Source: Caldilineaceae bacterium SB0664_bin_27 (GTDB lineage Bacteria; Chloroflexota; Anaerolineae; Caldilineales; Caldilineaceae). From it: a DNA stretch of 64,000 nucleotides. The stretch lies in contig VXRG01000130.1 in the NCBI GenBank assembly GCA_009838625.1, forward strand, positions 29,032-93,031, written 5' to 3'. The first letter of the stretch is position 1. The number at the start of each line of letters is the position of its first letter. The position numbers and the translations under genes were made by a program. Below the pieces are notes generated by a model that did no database searches, had not been told where the DNA came from, and saw nothing but the letters and a program-made list of their open reading frames with translations. Shown here one piece after another: positions 49,595 to 58,201 of this stretch.

Positions 49595-51034
49595 TTGGTG
49601 TTTGTGGCGACCAAGGTCAGGACCCGGTTCATCTGTAGTGAATGCGGCACCTCGCAAATGAAATGGATGGGACGGTGCCCGGATTGTGGAGAGTGGAATA
49701 CGCTCGAGGAGAGCCGGGTCCGGGATGACGCGACCCCTCTTGGCGTCGACAGCGCCGGCTCCCTCCACGCCCCTTCGCCTCTCGCGCTGCCGGACATCCC
49801 CAGTGAGCCGTCGCGGCGCATTAGACTCGAAAACTCTGAACTGAATCGCGTTCTGGGCGGCGGCATCGTGCCCGGCGCAGGTATTCTGGTGGGCGGCGAT
49901 CCCGGCATCGGCAAGAGCACCTTGCTCATCCAGACGGCTGCAGATGTGGCGCGCACAGTCAGTCAGGTGCTGTATGTCAGCGCCGAGGAGAGCGCATACC
50001 AGATCGGAGAACGCGCCACGCGACTGGGGCTGAATGAGGAGCGTCTCCTGATACTGGCGGACACGATCCTGGAGCAGATCCTGGAGCAGATCGGAAAGGT
50101 GAATCCGGCGCTGGTGATCGTAGATTCAGTGCAGGCGATTCACAGTAGCGCGAGCGACAGTGCAGCAGGGTCGGTTTCCCAGGTGCGGGATTGCGCCGCC
50201 CACTTGCTGCGTCAGGCGCGACACCTCAATATCCCCCTGTTTCTCGTCGGGCATGTGACCAAGGAGGGAGCGATTGCCGGCCCGCGCGTGTTGGAGCACA
50301 TGGTGGACGCCGTTCTCCAGTTGGAAGGGGAGCGTTTTCACGCTTACCGCCTGTTACATTCAGTTAAGAACCGGTTCGGCAGCACGAATGAAGTAGGCGT
50401 CTTCGAAATGACGGACCGGGGTATGACCCCGGTCGCCAACCCCTCGGCGATGTTTCTGGCCGAACGGCTGCCTAACGCTGCAGGCAGCGCCATCGCGGTG
50501 CCGCTGGAAGGGAGCCGGCCGCTCCTGGTCGAACTGCAGGCCCTGGCCAGCCCGACCGCCTTCAGCCAGCCGCGACGCACGGGGAACGGCGTCGACTTCA
50601 ACCGGCTGCTGTTGGTGACGGCTGTGCTGAGCAAACGGCTGGGCCTCTCACTGAGCGCCCAGGACATATTTGTGAATGTTATCGGCGGGCTGCATATTGG
50701 TGAGCCGGCCGCAGACCTGGCGATCGCGGCCGCCATCACCAGCAGCTACCGTAGTGTACCGGTCGCTGCCGAGGCCGCTCTCATCGGGGAAATCGGCCTC
50801 AGCGGAGAGCTGCGCAGCGTCAGTCAGCTGGCTCTCCGCCTGAACGAAGCCGCCAAGCTCGGCTTCGGGCGGGCGATCGTGCCTCATCATGCCTTGCGGA
50901 GGAAACGCTCCCAGTCGGGGCAGACTGGCGCAGACAATAATGGCAGGGGAGGCGCCTCAGACCTTCCCTCTGAAATCGAAGTCATCGGCGCGCGCACGGT
51001 AGCCGACGCTCTCGACGCGGCGCTGTTGAAGTAA
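49595..51034 (+). CDS. radA: DNA repair protein RadA/Sms
   Basis: FICSECGTSQMKWMGRCPDCGEWNTLEE zinc finger; GGDPGIGKSTLLIQTA; KNRFGST motif. Confidence 0.97.
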   Translation: MVFVATKVRTRFICSECGTSQMKWMGRCPDCGEWNTLEESRVRDDATPLGVDSAGSLHAPSPLALPDIPSEPSRRIRLENSELNRVLGGGIVPGAGILVGGDPGIGKSTLLIQTAADVARTVSQVLYVSAEESAYQIGERATRLGLNEERLLILADTILEQILEQIGKVNPALVIVDSVQAIHSSASDSAAGSVSQVRDCAAHLLRQARHLNIPLFLVGHVTKEGAIAGPRVLEHMVDAVLQLEGERFHAYRLLHSVKNRFGSTNEVGVFEMTDRGMTPVANPSAMFLAERLPNAAGSAIAVPLEGSRPLLVELQALASPTAFSQPRRTGNGVDFNRLLLVTAVLSKRLGLSLSAQDIFVNVIGGLHIGEPAADLAIAAAITSSYRSVPVAAEAALIGEIGLSGELRSVSQLALRLNEAAKLGFGRAIVPHHALRRKRSQSGQTGADNNGRGGASDLPSEIEVIGARTVADALDAALLK

Positions 51035-51057
51035 CTTGCCACAGATGGAGAATCCTG

Positions 51058-51708
51058 ATGTCCAAACTGAATAAGCCTGATCCCTACCAGCAGTTTCTGC
51101 GCGACCTGTTTCACAGCGACGACGACGACCTCTCCCGCTTGCAGAAAGAGGCAGATTCAGAGGGTATCCCGAATATGAGTATCGGCCCGGAGCAGGGCAA
51201 GTTCCTGCAGTTGCTTGTGCAGCTGACAGGCGCGAAAAAGGTGCTGGAGATCGGGGTGCTGGGGGGATACAGCGGGACTTGGATCGCACGCGCGCTGCCC
51301 GAAGACGGGAAGTTGATCGGCCTGGAGCTGGAGCAAAAGCACGCCGACTTCGCCCGCAAGCAGTGGCAGCGGATGGGGCTCTCCAACAAGATCGAGGTAC
51401 GTGTCGGACCTGCGTTGGACTCGCTCCCTAGCTTGGCTGAGGAGGCGCCTTTCGATATCGTCTTCATAGATGCCGACAAAGGGAACTACCCCGAATACCT
51501 GGACTATGCGCTCAGCTACAGCCGGCCGGGCACGGTCATCCTTGGAGACAACGTTGAAATGTGGGGGAGCCTCGTGGATCCGGAGAAGCAGGACTGGGAC
51601 TGGGTGCAGGGGATGCGCAGCTTTGCCAGCACGCTCAGTACGCACGAACGGCTTACCAGCACCGTCGTCCCCTACCCGGACGGATTGGCGATGGCTGTGG
51701 TCAAATAA
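51058..51708 (+). CDS. class I SAM-dependent O-methyltransferase
   Basis: MSIGPEQGKFLQLLVQLTGAKKVLEIGVLGGYSGTWIARALPEDGKLIGLE; FDIVFIDADKGNYPEYLDYAL. Confidence 0.93.
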   Translation: MSKLNKPDPYQQFLRDLFHSDDDDLSRLQKEADSEGIPNMSIGPEQGKFLQLLVQLTGAKKVLEIGVLGGYSGTWIARALPEDGKLIGLELEQKHADFARKQWQRMGLSNKIEVRVGPALDSLPSLAEEAPFDIVFIDADKGNYPEYLDYALSYSRPGTVILGDNVEMWGSLVDPEKQDWDWVQGMRSFASTLSTHERLTSTVVPYPDGLAMAVVK

Positions 51709-51783
51709 AGGGCCTGAGAAGGGCTCTATTGCCCGCAGATAACCCGGACTGATTGCGGGCAGTCACAAATGGTCGAAACTGAA

Positions 51784-51826
51784 GCGCTGAGGCAGTGCGG
51801 CTAACGCACAACCTCAGCGCCTTTTT
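51784..51826 (+). terminator. Rho-independent terminator with nested stem
   Basis: GCGCTGAGG-ca-GTGCG-gctaa-CGCAC-aa-CCTCAGCGC followed by CTTTTT. Confidence 0.8.
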
Positions 51827-51846
51827 GTAGCACTGTTCCCTTCGCC

Positions 51847-52197
51847 TTAGCGCGCCAGCAGCGGTCCCAGAGGGCGCCCGCCCAGCAAATGGAAATGGGT
51901 ATGGAAGACCTCCTGGCCGCCATCCCTGCCAACGTTTGTAACCAGTCGCCAGCCGTTAGAAGCCACTCCTTCCTGCGTAGCCAGCTGACCGGCGACCTGG
52001 GCAATCCGCCCCAGAATCTCGGCCTGGGCGTCACCCATTTCTCCCACATCTTTGAAGTGCTGATTCGGTACAATCAGCACGTGTAACGGCGCCTGTTCCG
52101 AAATGTCCTGAAAGGCGGTCACAAGGTCATCTTGGTGAAACTGTTTCGAGGGAAGCTCCCCCGCCACGATCTTGCAGAAAATACAGTCTTCGCTCAT
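51847..52197 (-). CDS. HIT family (histidine triad) protein
   Basis: DCIFCKIVAGELPSKQFHQDDLVTAFQDISEQAPLHVLIVPNQHFKDV; HTHFHLLGGRPLG. Confidence 0.95.
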   Translation of the reverse strand: MSEDCIFCKIVAGELPSKQFHQDDLVTAFQDISEQAPLHVLIVPNQHFKDVGEMGDAQAEILGRIAQVAGQLATQEGVASNGWRLVTNVGRDGGQEVFHTHFHLLGGRPLGPLLAR

Positions 52198-52505
52198 GGG
52201 ACACCTCGTCCTAGCTTGCGATTGACGCTGTCGATCTTGTCCTGCATGCTCTGTTCGCGGTCGCAGCGCGTTCCTATTTTCAGGCTGGTCGTGATTCGCG
52301 GTGCGCCCATTTCGTGCACAACTTCATGGCAACGCTTTACCGCGGCGAAAACCTGGTCCCACTCCCCTTCAACGTTTGTGCCGTAGGCATGCATCTGGTG
52401 GCTCAGGCCGGCTTCGTCAAGAATGCGCTCGCACGCGGCAATGTACTCGGAAACCGAAACGCCGACGCCTATGGGGACGACGCACAGATCTATCATGACT
52501 CTCAT
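52194..52505 (-). CDS. MTH1187/DUF77 family thiamine-binding-like protein
   Basis: MRVMIDLCVVPIGVGVSVSEYIAACERILDEAGLSHQMHAYGTNVEGEWDQVFAAVKRCHEVVHEMGAPRITTSLKIGTR; ATGA overlap with the HIT gene. Confidence 0.9.
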   Translation of the reverse strand: MRVMIDLCVVPIGVGVSVSEYIAACERILDEAGLSHQMHAYGTNVEGEWDQVFAAVKRCHEVVHEMGAPRITTSLKIGTRCDREQSMQDKIDSVNRKLGRGVP

Positions 52506-52509
52506 GGCG

Positions 52510-55047
52510 CTATCCAATGACTATGTTCACCAGCTTGTCCGGCACGACAACCACTTTGCGCACCTGCTTGCCGTCCATCCAGCGCTGCACGTTGTTTGAA
52601 GCCAGGGCCATCGCCTCCAGCTCCTCTTTCGCGGTGTTGGGAGGGACGCTCAGCTTGTCGCGTACGCGGCCGTTTACCTGTACGACTACTGTGAGCTCTT
52701 CCACTTTGGCCTTCTCCGGATCGGCCTGCGGCCATGCTTGCAGGTGAACGCTCTCCCCATTACCGCCGTCCGCCAGCCGCTGCCACAGCTCTTCGCTGAC
52801 ATGTGGGAATACCGGCGCCATCATCAGCAGCAGGCTGCGCACCGACTCCCGCCAGATTCCGTCTTCTGTATCGCCGTCTTTCGGCCCGGCAAAGATGTCC
52901 TTGACCCGGATCAGATAGTTGTTAAACTCCATCAGTGCGGCAATGGCCGTGTTAAAGCGGAAGCTGCCGAAGTCTTCCGACACTTTTGCGATCGTCTGAT
53001 GCAGCTTGCGTTCCAGACCGCGTACGTCGGCGTCGGTGGCGGCGCCCCCGGCGCTGTTCGAATCCGGCTCTTCCAGGGCGACGCCCCAGACGCGGTACAG
53101 GAATCGGCTGACGCCTTCGATGGCGCTCGGGTCCCAGGGCCCGCCGTGCTCCCAGGGGCCGATGAACATCAGGTAGCCGCGGACGGTATCGGCGCCGTAC
53201 TTGTTAACGTATTCGTCCGGGTTGACGACGTTGCCGCGGCTCTTGGACATGCGCTCGCCGTCGGGCCCCAGGATGATCCCCTGGTTGAACAGACGCAGCA
53301 TTGGCTCGTCGAAGTCAACGACGTCCATGTCCCGCAGCGCTTTGGTAAAAAAGCGTGTGTAGAGCAGGTGCATGGTGGCGTGTTCGATGCCGCCAGTGTA
53401 CTGATCGACGGGCAGCCAGTAGCTCCCGCGCCCGCTGTCCCAGGGCATGTCGTCTACGGCCAGCGGCTCGCCTGCCTTGTGGTAGGGATCGACGTAGGCG
53501 TACTGATACCAGCTGGAGCACATGAATGTGTCCATGGTGTCGGTCTCGCGCTCGGCACCGCCTCCGCACTGCGGGCACTTCACGTAGCGAAAGCCTTCGT
53601 GATAGTTGAGCGGGCTTTCACCGGTCGGCTTGAACTGCGCGTCATCGGGCAGTCGCACGGGCAGGTCGGCGTAGGGTACCGGGACTGTGCCGCAGTGCGC
53701 GCAATGGATCATGGGGATGGGCGTGCCCCACATGCGCTGGCGGCTGATCAGCCAGTCGCGCAGGCGGTAGTTGACCGCGCCGGACCCCTTCCCATTTTCC
53801 TCCAGCCAGGCGATGGCCGCTTTGACGCTTTCGCCCTCCTCTTTGCCCGCGGGCGTGCCGTCAATCGGTTCAGAATTTATCATCACGCCCTCGCCGGGCC
53901 AGGCCGCCTCCAGGTCGTCGGCGCTGCGGACGTGGCCGGCTTCGCTATCGGGCGGAGGCTGCACCACCAGGAGAATCTGCAGACCGTGCTTTTTGGCGAA
54001 CTCGAAGTCCCGTTCGTCATGGCCGGGTACCGCCATGATCGCGCCGGTGCCATAGCCCATCAGCACGTAATCCGCGACCCAGATAGGAATCCGTTCGCCG
54101 TTGACCGGGTTGATGGCGTAGCCCCCGGTGAAGACGCCGGTTTTCTCCTTGTCCTCGGCCGTGCGCGCGATCTCATCCAGCCGGCTTGCCTGTTCGACAC
54201 ATTCGGCGACCGCGCTGCGCTGCTCGTCGGAGGTGACCTTGTCCACCAGGGGATGGTCCGGGGCCAGCACCATGAATGTCGCGCCCCACAGCGTGTCAGG
54301 CCGGGTCGTGAAGATTTCGATCGGGTCCCCGTCTTCGGTGACAAAGGTCACCTGCGCGCCGTCGCTGCGCCCTATCCAGTTGGTCTGCATCACTTTTACA
54401 GGATCGGGCCAGTCGATCTCTTCCAGGTCGGCCAGCAGCTCCTCGCTGTAGTTTGTGATGCGGAACTTCCACTGGTTCAGGTCTTTCTTGATTACCGGCG
54501 TATCGCAGCGTTCGCAGTGGCGGTCCTCGCCCCAGACCTGCTCCCGTGCCAGGGTCGTGTTGCACTTTGGGCACCAGTCAACCGGCGCGTACTCCCTGTA
54601 CGCCAGCCCCATTTCGTGCAGCTTGAGGAAGAACCACTGGGACCACTTGTAATATTCGGGATCGCAGCTGATCGCTTCCCGGTCCCAGGCCCACATTGCG
54701 CCCATACGGCGCAGCTGGCCCTGCATGCGCTCTACATTGTTATACGTCCATTCCTGTGGATGCGCGTTGTTCTGGATGGCGGCATTCTCCGCCGGCAGAC
54801 CGAAGGCGTCAAAGCCGATTGGGAAGAATACGTTATAGCCGCTCATGCGGCGATAGCGGGCCGCGGCGTCGCTGGGCGTCATCGCATACCAGTGACCTGT
54901 ATGCAGGTCGCCGGACGTGTAGGGCAGCATCGTCAATGCATACCACTTCGGTCGGCCGGGGTCTTCAACAGTGTCGTACAGGCCCTGCTCTTCCCAGGCA
55001 ACCTGCCACTTGGACTCGATTTCACTATGTTTATACCTGTCAGACAT
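52510..55047 (-). CDS. leuS: leucyl-tRNA synthetase
   Basis: MSDRYKHSEIESKWQVAWEEQGLYDT; MLPYTSGDLHTGHWYAMTPSDAAARYRRMSGYNVFFPIGFDAFGLPAENAAI; KMSKS-type motif ERMSKSRGNVVNPDEYV. Confidence 0.97.
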   Translation of the reverse strand: MSDRYKHSEIESKWQVAWEEQGLYDTVEDPGRPKWYALTMLPYTSGDLHTGHWYAMTPSDAAARYRRMSGYNVFFPIGFDAFGLPAENAAIQNNAHPQEWTYNNVERMQGQLRRMGAMWAWDREAISCDPEYYKWSQWFFLKLHEMGLAYREYAPVDWCPKCNTTLAREQVWGEDRHCERCDTPVIKKDLNQWKFRITNYSEELLADLEEIDWPDPVKVMQTNWIGRSDGAQVTFVTEDGDPIEIFTTRPDTLWGATFMVLAPDHPLVDKVTSDEQRSAVAECVEQASRLDEIARTAEDKEKTGVFTGGYAINPVNGERIPIWVADYVLMGYGTGAIMAVPGHDERDFEFAKKHGLQILLVVQPPPDSEAGHVRSADDLEAAWPGEGVMINSEPIDGTPAGKEEGESVKAAIAWLEENGKGSGAVNYRLRDWLISRQRMWGTPIPMIHCAHCGTVPVPYADLPVRLPDDAQFKPTGESPLNYHEGFRYVKCPQCGGGAERETDTMDTFMCSSWYQYAYVDPYHKAGEPLAVDDMPWDSGRGSYWLPVDQYTGGIEHATMHLLYTRFFTKALRDMDVVDFDEPMLRLFNQGIILGPDGERMSKSRGNVVNPDEYVNKYGADTVRGYLMFIGPWEHGGPWDPSAIEGVSRFLYRVWGVALEEPDSNSAGGAATDADVRGLERKLHQTIAKVSEDFGSFRFNTAIAALMEFNNYLIRVKDIFAGPKDGDTEDGIWRESVRSLLLMMAPVFPHVSEELWQRLADGGNGESVHLQAWPQADPEKAKVEELTVVVQVNGRVRDKLSVPPNTAKEELEAMALASNNVQRWMDGKQVRKVVVVPDKLVNIVIG

Positions 55048-55198
55048 GGTAAGGGTCTCCTGTCTCGGAGTTTTCGTTTTCATTTGACTGCTGACCTGAT
55101 AACGGGAACAGTATGGACGCGACAAGGCAAACATGCGCGCGTCCTTGCGAACTATGTTCCGTAGCACAAATTCTTGGTTGGGCCCGCTCAGGGACAGG

Positions 55199-55239
55199 AA
55201 AAAAGTTGCTCTAAGCCCTGGCGCGGGCTATCTAAGAGC
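55199..55239 (-). terminator. terminator-like hairpin in the leuS 5' region
   Basis: Minus strand GCTCTTAGATAGCCC-gcgcca-GGGCTTAGAGC-AAC-TTTTTT; lies between the DUF433 locus and leuS. Confidence 0.6.
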
Positions 55240-55294
55240 GAGGAGACCGCCGACGGAGATGCCGCCGGTGGTGAAAGGTTCTGGAATACGGGGT

Positions 55295-55396
55295 TCACGT
55301 ACGTCGTTTCTCATATTGCGGGCAAATATACCACGCGAATTCTTGAAAGGGCAAATCAGGCGAAAGGTTCATATCGGCCACGACTTTCAATGTCAT
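55295..55396 (-). pseudogene. truncated DUF5615-like (PIN-like) toxin remnant
   Basis: 33-codon frame MTLKVVADMNLSPDLPFQEFAWYICPQYEKRRT*; VxDMNLSP matches the start of DUF5615 proteins, with an ATGA overlap to the DUF433 stop; the rest of the domain is missing. Confidence 0.6.
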
Positions 55397-55623
55397 GGGA
55401 TGGACAGGGGGATTTCCCGCTCCTCCAACCTCCATGCCTCATAGGCCAAAGATTGGTCAATGTCTTCTCTCTCAAGATACGGGTAAGCTGCCAGGATTTC
55501 CTCGGTGGACCGCCCGGCCGCCAATAATCCAACAATCGTTCCTGCGGTCACGCGCAGTCCACGAATGCATGCCTTTCCTCCCACAACGGAAGGGTCGAAA
55601 GTGATTCTAGGGAACGCTTTCAT
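55393..55623 (-). CDS. DUF433 domain protein (antitoxin-like)
   Basis: ITFDPSVVGGKACIRGLRVTAGTIVGLLAAGRSTEEILAAYPYLEREDIDQSLAYEAWR. Confidence 0.92.
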   Translation of the reverse strand: MKAFPRITFDPSVVGGKACIRGLRVTAGTIVGLLAAGRSTEEILAAYPYLEREDIDQSLAYEAWRLEEREIPLSIP

Positions 55624-56118
55624 GCTCCACCTTTCAAGGTGTGCATCCGTCGCGTGACATTTCCAAGTGTCTTCTCCGGAATTTCAGGCCTTGGCCAACA
55701 TGTAGTGGCGCGGCCCTTCAACACTCTTAACGGAACGCCTGATCTCCTCTGGAATTCCTTATGTAGCTACGATTCCAAGGGGCTGCAACTCCGGGGAAGG
55801 GAAAGCCACCGTCAGCGGGCGCACCGAAGTCCGGTAAGATCAACAACCGGGAAATTGTCCAGGGCGGGCAATTGCATCAAGTGACCCCTTGAGATCATAG
55901 AATAGCCTGGAGAGTTCTTTCAGGAGAAACTGGATATGCGCAGCGTGGAAGGACAGTGTTTTTCGGCCATCAAGTCGAATCTCGGTCAATGCATTCGACA
56001 CGCTCTCTAGAAACATTAGGGAGATGGTACGAGAAAAAGTATCCTGAAAACTCCGAACAACAAGAAGGTCTCAGCCGACACATTCCGATGCTGTACCATC
56101 TCACCAGAAAGGAAACAC

Positions 56119-56976
56119 TTGAACCCGAGTCCCAAAATTCGACTCATATCAGTCGATCTCGACGGTACGCTGCTTCGAAGTGATGGAACTCCGGCGCCCG
56201 CAGGGGTTCGCCAGTTGCAGACCGCCGCGCGTTCCGGTGTGCGAGTCGTTCTCAATACTACGCGAAACCTAGACGGCGTGCGAAGCATGTGTGAGGCATG
56301 GGGGTTCAGCGATCCCTTGATTTGTACCAACGGCGCACAGATTCTGGCGTCTCCTGGGGGGCCGGAATGGGCGTCATACACGATCCCGATGGCGGTCGCT
56401 CGTTCCATCGCCCGGCTTGCGGATCGCAACGACTGGGAGGTGAGCACAAGTGTGGGCGGTCAGACCTTCTTTCGGCAGCGGCCAGGCCAGCCCCTGGGGC
56501 CGGTAGAGTACCCGCTGGGCAGCGGCAATGAAGGCACGCAGCGCCGGACTCGCCTGGTAATTGTACCCACGAACGAAGAAGCCTTGGTTGCCGAGCCGAA
56601 ACGAATGATTCTGCATGAGCCGGAAGTGATTGACGCGGTGAAGGAACTTTCTGCCCAGTACAGTCAGGAGTGCCGCACGGAGACGTATTACGAGCCGGAC
56701 GGCCGCCTGCATTCGCTCTGCATCTTTCCCCTTCGTGCCGACAAAGGGACAGCGCTCAGACTCGTGGCCGGTAAGCTGGACATTCCGCTTGGACAGGTCC
56801 TTGCCATCGGCGACAACCCAAACGACATGCCGATGTTTGCCGCGGCAGGCACAAGCGTCGCCATGGGCAACGCCCCGCCCGAAGTGAAAAACGCGGCCAC
56901 AGTCGTTGGTCCTGTTAATGACGATGAAGGGGTGGCCTGGGCTGTGCAACGATTCGTGCTGGGGGTACGGAACTAA
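56119..56976 (+). CDS. HAD-IIB (Cof-like) hydrolase
   Basis: IRLISVDLDGTLLRSDGTPAPAGVRQLQTA; DKGTALRLVAGKLDIPLGQVLAIGDNPNDMPMFAAAGTSVAMGNAPPEVKNAA; apparent TTG start. Confidence 0.92.
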   Translation: MNPSPKIRLISVDLDGTLLRSDGTPAPAGVRQLQTAARSGVRVVLNTTRNLDGVRSMCEAWGFSDPLICTNGAQILASPGGPEWASYTIPMAVARSIARLADRNDWEVSTSVGGQTFFRQRPGQPLGPVEYPLGSGNEGTQRRTRLVIVPTNEEALVAEPKRMILHEPEVIDAVKELSAQYSQECRTETYYEPDGRLHSLCIFPLRADKGTALRLVAGKLDIPLGQVLAIGDNPNDMPMFAAAGTSVAMGNAPPEVKNAATVVGPVNDDEGVAWAVQRFVLGVRN

Positions 56977-56998
56977 CAGCTTCCGGATCCGGAAGCTG
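56977..56998. other. 22-bp perfect palindrome between convergent genes
   Basis: CAGCTTCCGGATCCGGAAGCTG immediately after the HAD stop codon. Confidence 0.7.
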
Positions 56999-57049
56999 CT
57001 GCTGGTATCTCAAACGCCTGAACTGGATTAGGGAAAAGGGACTGAGCGC

Positions 57050-58189
57050 CTATTGGTCCACGACCGAGCCATCCGCGTGTAGGCGAGTCTTCACGTCGCG
57101 CGGGACATAGGGATGGCGTTCGGCGGCGTCTTCGGCCAGTTCGATGCCGATGCCGGGCGCGTCGGAGATGATGAGGAAGCCGTCTATCTGGGTCAGGGCT
57201 GTCTTGACGATTTCGCTTTTCGGCGGTTCGTTTTCGCCTGTGGGGTATTCCTGCAGCGCAAAGTTGGGGATGCAGGCGGCCAGTTGTATGCAGGCGGCGG
57301 TGCTGACCGGGCTGAGGGGATTGTGGGGCACAACCTGCACGTGGAACGCTTCGGCCAGGGCGGCAATCTTCTTGGCGTGGCTCAGCCCGCCCACCATGCA
57401 GACGTCGGGGCGCACGAACTGGACTGCCCCGCGTTGCAGGAGCGCCTGGAACTCCCAAATGCTGTGAAGACGTTCGCCGGTGGCGATCGGAATGCCGATC
57501 TTGGAGGCTACGAGCGCCATCTCGTCCAGGTTGTCAGGCGTGACGGGGTCCTCGTAGAAGAATGGATGGTAAGGTTCGATGCCCCGCCCCAGCACAATGG
57601 CTTCGCTGGGGGTAAGGCGCCGGTGGATTTCGATGCACAGGTCCACGTCGCGGCCCACCGCCTGCCGGTAGGCTGCCACGGTCTCGATGGCGTCCTCGAT
57701 CATGTCCACGTGGGTCTTGAAGTAGGGGAGGTCGCGGCTGTCGTCGAGGAAGGGCGTCAGGTGACCTACGGCGGTGAAGCCCCGCTCCCTGGCGTCTGCG
57801 CAGCCGGCGATCAGCTCCTCCTTGGTTTCACCGAAGACGTGGTAGTAGACGCGGGCCTTGTCGCGCACTTTGCCGCCGAGCAACTGGTAGGCAGGCACGC
57901 CGAAATGCTTGCCGGCGATATCCCAGAGGGCAATGTCGACGGCGCTGAGCGCGCCCATCACGGCCGCCCCGCGAAAGTGGCTCCAGCGGTACAGATACTG
58001 CCAGTGGTGTTCGATTCTCAGGGGGTCCTGGCCGATCAGGTAGCGCTTGAAGGTCTCCACCGCGCCGGCTGAGGCCTCGAGAAATCCCCAGGAGCCGGAC
58101 TCGCCCAGACCGGTGATGCCGGCGTCCGTATCCACTTCTACGAACAGATATCGGTCTACAAATATGGTACGGACATCGGTGATCTTCAT
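57050..58189 (-). CDS. mandelate racemase/muconate-lactonizing enzyme family (galactonate dehydratase-like)
   Basis: MKITDVRTIFVDRYLFVEVDTDAGITGLGESGSWG; AVDIALWDIAGKHFGVPAYQLLGG; FYEDPVTPDNLDEMALVASKIGIPIATGERL. Confidence 0.92.
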   Translation of the reverse strand: MKITDVRTIFVDRYLFVEVDTDAGITGLGESGSWGFLEASAGAVETFKRYLIGQDPLRIEHHWQYLYRWSHFRGAAVMGALSAVDIALWDIAGKHFGVPAYQLLGGKVRDKARVYYHVFGETKEELIAGCADARERGFTAVGHLTPFLDDSRDLPYFKTHVDMIEDAIETVAAYRQAVGRDVDLCIEIHRRLTPSEAIVLGRGIEPYHPFFYEDPVTPDNLDEMALVASKIGIPIATGERLHSIWEFQALLQRGAVQFVRPDVCMVGGLSHAKKIAALAEAFHVQVVPHNPLSPVSTAACIQLAACIPNFALQEYPTGENEPPKSEIVKTALTQIDGFLIISDAPGIGIELAEDAAERHPYVPRDVKTRLHADGSVVDQ

Positions 58190-58201
58190 CGCAACCTCTC
58201 C

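Noticed and set aside
52738-55164. 808-aa plus-strand ORF opposite leuS
   Set aside because: It is entirely antisense to an unmistakable leuS and is rich in generic residues. Long antisense ORFs are expected from codon bias in GC-rich DNA.
55048-55392. T-box riboswitch upstream of leuS
   Set aside because: No AGGGTGGNACCGCG-type antiterminator core was found on the minus strand. Only a terminator-like hairpin is present, and DUF433 remnants occupy part of the leader.
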